Source: Zygnema circumcarinatum (Eukaryota; Streptophyta; Zygnematophyceae; Zygnematales; Zygnemataceae). Taken from it: a stretch of DNA of 64,000 bases. Of the stretch, positions 59,880 through 64,000 are shown piece by piece. A model generated the notes under the pieces. It saw only the letters and a program-made list of their open reading frames with translations, was not told where the DNA came from and searched no databases. Numbering within the stretch: the first letter of the stretch is position 1; each line of letters starts with the position of its first letter. The position numbers and the translations under genes are program-made. Location of the stretch: positions 2,074,447 through 2,138,446 of the forward strand of contig CM074810.1 of NCBI GenBank assembly GCA_037447605.1, written 5' to 3'.

Positions 59880-61133
59880 TGACAGAAGAGAACACATTCA
59901 AGCTTGAAGCACAATACACATAATCTCACAAGATCAACACATAACTCATAAACACTTCTTTATTTCATCTGAGGCCTCATTACAAATCACTCCATCCTTT
60001 CTTCTGTCTTCTCTCTTCTCTCTTCTCTCTTCTCTCTTCTCTCTTCTCTCTTCTCTCTTCTCTCTTCTCTCTTCTCTCTTCTCTCTTCTCTCTTCTCTCT
60101 TCTCTCTTCTCTCTTCTCTCTTCTCTCTTCTCTCTTCTCTCTTCTCTCTTCTCTCTTCTCTCTTCTCTCTTCTCTCTTCTCTCTTCTCTCTTCTCTCTTC
60201 TCTCTTCTCTCTTCTCTCTTCTCTCTTCTCTCTTCTCTCTTCTCTCTTCTCTCTTCTCTCTTCTCTCTTCTCTCTTCTCTCTTCTCTCTTCTCTCTTCTC
60301 TCTTCTCTCTTCTCTCTTCTCTCTTCTCTCTTCTCTCTTCTCTCTTCTCTCTTCTCTCTTCTCTCTTCTCTCTTCTCTCTTCTCTCTTCTCTCTTCTCTC
60401 TTCTCTCTTCTCTCTTCTCTCTTCTCTCTTCTCTCTTCTCTCTTCTCTCTTCTCTCTTCTCTCTTCTCTCTTCTCTCTTCTCTCTTCTCTCTTCTCTCTT
60501 CTCTCTTCTCTCTTCTCTCTTCTCTCTTCTCTCTTCTCTCTTCTCTCTTCTCTCTTCTCTCTTCTCTCTTCTCTCTTCTCTCTTCTCTCTTCTCTCTTCT
60601 CTCTTCTCTCTTCTCTCTTCTCTCTTCTCTCTTCTCTCTTCTCTCTTCTCTCTTCTCTCTTCTCTCTTCTCTCTTCTCTCTTCTCTCTTCTCTCTTCTCT
60701 CTTCTCTCTTCTCTCTTCTCTCTTCTCTCTTCTCTCTTCTCTCTTCTCTCTTCTCTCTTCTCTCTTCTCTCTTCTCTCTTCTCTCTTCTCTCTTCTCTCT
60801 TCTCTCTTCTCTCTTCTCTCTTCTCTCTTCTCTCTTCTCTCTTCTCTCTTCTCTCTTCTCTCTTCTCTCTTCTCTTCCTGTATTCTATATCTCAAGGCAG
60901 CACTTCTTTTCTACTCAATATCTAAGTTTCCGTGACCTCAATCCCCTCCTTCCCCGAAAGCACCATACATTTATACGCTACTACCGACAGCTTCTCCTCC
61001 TACTTGATATTCTTTCTTCAAGCATGCACCTTCTTGAACTCTCTCACACGCGCGGTCTCTTTCGCCCGTACACATGTCCGTACCATCGTCTGTACAACCG
61101 TCCGTACAACCCGCAGCATCATCATCTATCACA
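59880..61133 (-). mobile_element. Ty1/copia 3' LTR enlarged by a microsatellite
   Basis: On the minus strand the LTR starts TGTGATAG at 61133, directly after a purine-rich tract (CAAGAGGGGGAATTG), and ends CTGTCA at 59880. An AATAAA signal is at 59959-59964 and the copia coding remnant lies just upstream. Of 1,254 bp, about 870 are a CTCTCTT heptamer array. The second LTR is not in the window, so target duplication cannot be checked. Confidence 0.7.
60008..60876. repeat. CTCTCTT heptamer array, about 124 copies
   Basis: Almost perfect 7-bp tandem repeat lying inside the copia LTR. The 302-residue Arg/Glu ORF on the minus strand is only its translation. Confidence 0.97.
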
Positions 61134-61164
61134 ATTCCCCCTCTTGATGCAAGGGTTGGACAAC

Positions 61165-61374
61165 TCATGCATTCATCAATCTTACAAGTTTGCAACATCT
61201 ACCAATCATTGGTCCTGTCCCTACATTGGTCATCATATCAGCTGCCTGCTTTGTCGTATGAACATACTTCAGCTCAATCTCCTTCTTGGTCACTAACTCA
61301 CGAATGAAATGGTACTTCAAATCTATATGCTTTGTCCTCTTGTGATAAACTGGGTTCTTAACAATGCAATGCAA
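61165..61374 (-). pseudogene. Ty1/copia polyprotein C-terminal remnant (RNase H end)
   Basis: About 69 residues with the copia RNase H signature NPVYHKRTKHIDLKYHFIRE, then KKEIELKYVHTTKQAADMM and a stop, followed by the polypurine tract and LTR. Everything upstream (gag, protease, integrase, reverse transcriptase) is missing: homology stops at a palindrome near 61375. Confidence 0.88.
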
Positions 61375-61393
61375 CTGTAGCGAAACGCTACAG
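61375..61393. repeat. 19-bp perfect hairpin at a junction
   Basis: CTGTAGCG-AAA-CGCTACAG sits exactly where copia similarity ends, and may be the end of the sequence that joined or inserted there. CCGCTACAG recurs at about 62009. Confidence 0.7.
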
Positions 61394-61406
61394 TCACCTA
61401 CGGGAG

Positions 61407-62234
61407 ATGTACTTAGGGCGCTTTCCGTCTTGGTACTCTCGCCCGAGCGCCGGCCGAGCGGTTAAGGCGCCGGGCGCCATCTGGGACCCAAAAGGTCTTG
61501 GGATCGAACCTTGCAAATATTGCAAGGGTTCGATATATGCCGACATAGATATAGTCATGGCTGGATGTGGTCGGGATCACGGAATCACCACATCTTCTTA
61601 CGCTTTTGGTACGCAGCCATCGGGCCCCGCATGTTTTACGGTTACCGCTGGTAATGCGACGGGTTCCCGACAGCCGGATCTCGCTACCGCTGCTGTAGAT
61701 CCGACCAGTGCACCGACAGACGACGGCGCTTTCGTCAGCGGGGCGTACATGCCCGCTGAATGCGGCAAGCATTCCGCGACGTTGTATTCACCCCCACTCC
61801 ATCCCGTCGAGATGGACACGCATGGTACCATCGGACAACCTCGCCTAACCTCCATGCCGGGTAGAGGTTCAACGGGGAAGGCAGGCGAGGGTGACGGTCG
61901 CCACCCAACCAACGTAATCGCATACGGCCGCAGACCGCCTGTGGTCAGGCCACCCTCCTCGCTTCTCTCTCCTCGACCAACTCCGGTGCGCTTCATCGAA
62001 AGTGCAATTCCGCTACAGTCGTATAGCTGCAGATTTTACCGTGACATTTGCATCGCCGCCAAGGCGAATTTTGACAGAGAACTCAAGGGTCGCGGCGCAC
62101 TTCACCCGGCCGAAAGCAGAGTGGACCCGGCCTCGGCATCTCCCAAGACTGGGCCCCTCGACGAGGTGATGGAGGAGAATCCCGAGATCAAGGGCCGCCC
62201 ATGGAGGCCTGGGCCTCGAAGCCCACCTGGATGA
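61407..62234 (+). CDS. Hypothetical ORF in repeat-derived DNA
   Basis: A 275-codon ORF with an ATG start overlaps the tRNA-like sequence. The protein is Pro/Gly/Ser/Arg-rich and not recognised; it contains CKYC and a moderately structured end (RDICIAAKANFDRELKG). The overlap with a tRNA-like sequence and the repeat surroundings favour a mobile-element fragment over a host gene. Confidence 0.25.
   Translation: MYLGRFPSWYSRPSAGRAVKAPGAIWDPKGLGIEPCKYCKGSIYADIDIVMAGCGRDHGITTSSYAFGTQPSGPACFTVTAGNATGSRQPDLATAAVDPTSAPTDDGAFVSGAYMPAECGKHSATLYSPPLHPVEMDTHGTIGQPRLTSMPGRGSTGKAGEGDGRHPTNVIAYGRRPPVVRPPSSLLSPRPTPVRFIESAIPLQSYSCRFYRDICIAAKANFDRELKGRGALHPAESRVDPASASPKTGPLDEVMEENPEIKGRPWRPGPRSPPG
61449..61515 (+). 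repeat. tRNA-Leu/Ser-like sequence (possible SINE head)
   Basis: CGGCCGAGCGGTTAAGGCGC matches the A-box/D-arm of type II tRNAs, and GGGATCGAACC about 50 bp later resembles a B-box. The anticodon and acceptor stems do not pair, so it is a degenerate tRNA-derived sequence, possibly a RNA polymerase III-driven retroposon head. Confidence 0.45.
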
Positions 62235-62339
62235 CCAAGGTCATCCTAAGTGAATGCCGCCTCCTCCGGCGGCCACCGGGAGCCGTTGGCCCCCGCGCAT
62301 CTCCGATCCCATGATCGGGGCCCACATTACGGTGGGCGC

Positions 62340-62920
62340 GTCCTTGAAGATGAAAAAGAGGATCGATGATCTGGGAACGGGCGTAAGGCAGCAGCGCGTC
62401 TCCACCATGGCTTGTTCGAGGAAGGTGGACGACATGGAGCTCAAGGGTCCGCCGCCTGGTGGACACGCTCCAAATGGACTTCAGGGGCCTGGCGGAGAGG
62501 CTCCAACGGATCGAAGAAGGTATGCCCCGAACCCCCCCTCAGGCTGTAGAGGCAGTGGATGCAGCAGGTCCTGGGGAAGGGGTTAGGCATACCACTCTTG
62601 CTTTGCCCCATCAGCCTGCACACCCGGGCTGCCGGAGGGTCTGCAAGTCCGCGCCTCGTGTCACTGGGAGGGGGAGTCACCCCATGGGGAGGGCCACCCA
62701 CCCAGGCGGGGCACCCCTTGCCAGGCAGCTGGCCGGGCTGGAGCAGATCCCAGCCCCTCGCAGTCCTCACAACCACTGGGGATGCCAAACGAATTGGGCC
62801 AAGGGGCCCCGCCCTTCGGGTGAACATCCTATACGACTGCTCCATCGAGCGTTGGATCAACCAGGGCTCACCTTCTCGCCATGGACTGCCCCCCTCCAGT
62901 GAGCTCCTGTGACCGAGCAT
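62340..62920 (+). pseudogene. Degenerate ORF1-like coiled-coil remnant
   Basis: Split across two plus frames: KMKKRIDDLGTGVRQQRVST then LVDTLQMDFRGLAERLQRI, a short amphipathic coiled coil followed by Pro/Gly/His-rich sequence. The pattern resembles retroelement gag/ORF1 proteins, but no zinc knuckle or RNA-recognition motif is visible. The frame change suggests decay. Confidence 0.3.
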
Positions 62921-62940
62921 TGCAGGCAGCCTGCAGAAGA

Positions 62941-63572
62941 TCAGACCCAGGGCCTCTTGACGATATAAAATATGATCGCATAAGCTTCAGATGAACTTCT
63001 CACACTTCAAATTTCTGCATCTGGCTTTCAGGTCGGGGAGAAATTCCAGAACACGCTCGAGCTCTGATCGTTGAGCTGCTTTGCCAGCACCTGTCGGCCA
63101 AGCGGGTGCCTCAAATCACCACTCACAAGCCTGGACAGCTGAGTTCTTCTTCCACTCAGGATGGCCTTAAACCACACCCTGAGGAAGCATCTGGATATCC
63201 AATCTACCGGACTCCCCAAACTTGTGGCACCCCCCGCCGACTCAAAGCTGCACTTTGATGAGCCATTCAGCCTGGCACACGCCCTGCAGCCATGCACCTT
63301 TTGACCCATACAGGTTGGCCATGATGTGTCAGGAGTCACTTCACTTGCCAAGATGGCAAGAAAGAGCAAGCGAGGGCTCTGACGTGCCCGCCCAGCCACT
63401 GATGTGATATAAAGTTGACTCCAAAGAGATGGAGCGAATGATGGAGATAAGTGCTTCTGATGTACAGGGAGGGAGCAGGTTGGGATTGCCCCTCAAATTG
63501 CGAGGCAGAGGAAGGGTAAAGGGCACCCAAACCCATTGCCACTGTGGGGTGCTGCTGTGGACATGTTGATGA
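62941..63572. other. Probable decayed element sequence
   Basis: All frames are interrupted and no domain is recognised. It is probably part of the same degenerate element. Confidence 0.35.
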
Positions 63573-64000
63573 GGCAGGGTGGAAGACTGTCTGCCAGGAA
63601 CTAGGGGACATTTGTTTCTTAGAACCTTGGACATTCTTAAATTGATTGGCAGACCTTTGGGAATGCACGATCTCTTTGTGTGTGATGCACTCCCTGTTTC
63701 CATTTCCCTCTCCCCTGCCACTATAGTGACTCCTTCTGGGTTTATGGATGTAGTGATGAATGGTGATTGGCATGTCTTTATCCTCAATGTCATGGGCGAT
63801 GATGTTCTCATGCAATGTGCCATGGATGCTTTGCATGTCATGGGAAACACCTCCCATATCCTTGGGCTGCATGTGCTGGTTCCTCAGCACATGGCAGTTC
63901 GCACCTTTCCCAACGCCACTTGGCGGGTGGTGAAACAGTTGAGGAAAGGGCACAAATTGGTGCAGACGATGGAAGGATCCACCAGTTCGCTGGTTGGATC
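63573..64000 (+). CDS. Unidentified open frame running off the right edge
   Basis: Stop-free plus-strand frame of 142 codons after a TGA at 63570; the first ATG is at 63663. It reads MHDLFVCDALPVSIS, DWHVFILNVMGDD and HILGLHVLVPQHM, with normal amino-acid composition. It may be the start of an element ORF or host exon continuing beyond the window. A minus-strand ORF (63336-63953) overlaps it and is not obviously better. Confidence 0.3.

Noticed and set aside
58460-59923. Three overlapping plus-strand ORFs of 393-487 residues rich in Ala/Cys/Leu/Pro
   Set aside because: All frames are open because the minisatellite lacks stop words; the same short peptide cycles in each frame.
59987-60895. 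302-residue Arg/Glu ORF on the minus strand
   Set aside because: Pure translation of the CTCTCTT heptamer array inside the LTR.
1-64000. CRISPR arrays, operons or prokaryotic ribosome-binding sites
   Set aside because: The genes are spliced and eukaryotic; the tandem repeats lack unique spacers.

Overview
This is nuclear DNA from a photosynthetic eukaryote of the green lineage, most likely a green or early-diverging streptophyte alga. Genes have short GT-AG introns, GC-rich shared promoters and degenerate telomere-like CCCTAAAAA strings. The proteins best match plant and algal families: a plastid S1-domain protein, a GEM-like GRAM protein, a SYP1-type syntaxin and a chloroplast-type aminopeptidase P. 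All family names come from recognition of motifs in conceptual translations; no database search was run. Exon models were built by hand by joining GT-AG sites that keep the reading frame and extend the family resemblance.

Layout: (1) 1-3179, minus, a Tim44-like/mL45-type mitochondrial protein cut by the left edge. (2) 3729-7816, plus, a two-S1-domain protein sharing a divergent promoter with (1). (3) 8344-10988, minus, a complete 261-residue GRAM/GEM-like protein. (4) 10989-13094, a GC-rich region with a 10-N gap, a 62-bp MITE-like element, ACGTC repeats and a GTAC cluster. (5) 13095-14024, plus, a single-exon Qa-SNARE. (6) 15404 to about 28816, minus, a giant gene: about 2,200 residues of Ser/Pro repeats, then Ig-like domains, then a multi-pass TRP-channel-like C-terminus; the repeat exon carries a frameshift. 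(7) 28.9-34.5 kb, gene-poor sequence with two terminal-inverted-repeat elements and one of two copies of a dispersed repeat. (8) 34562-40919, minus, NOC4. (9) 41073-45827, plus, a complete 772-residue aminopeptidase P, 153 bp from the NOC4 start codon. (10) 46621-47737, a head-to-head telomere-like block, the second dispersed-repeat copy and a tRNA-Glu(CTC) gene. (11) 48038-51228, minus, a 263-residue membrane protein with three EGF-like modules. (12) 51740-58228, plus, a complete 870-residue kanadaptin-like FHA protein. (13) 58.68-64 kb, repeats: a GCCTGCGT minisatellite, a Ty1/copia LTR swollen by about 124 copies of a heptamer, a copia RNase H remnant, a tRNA-like sequence and degenerate element ORFs.

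The genes are mostly unrelated housekeeping or trafficking genes in divergent and convergent pairs, so no operon-like pathway is visible. The most unusual item is the giant Ser/Pro-Ig-TRP-like gene, whose predicted cytoplasmic loop holds four copies of a short MAEHWRxLGL-like motif.
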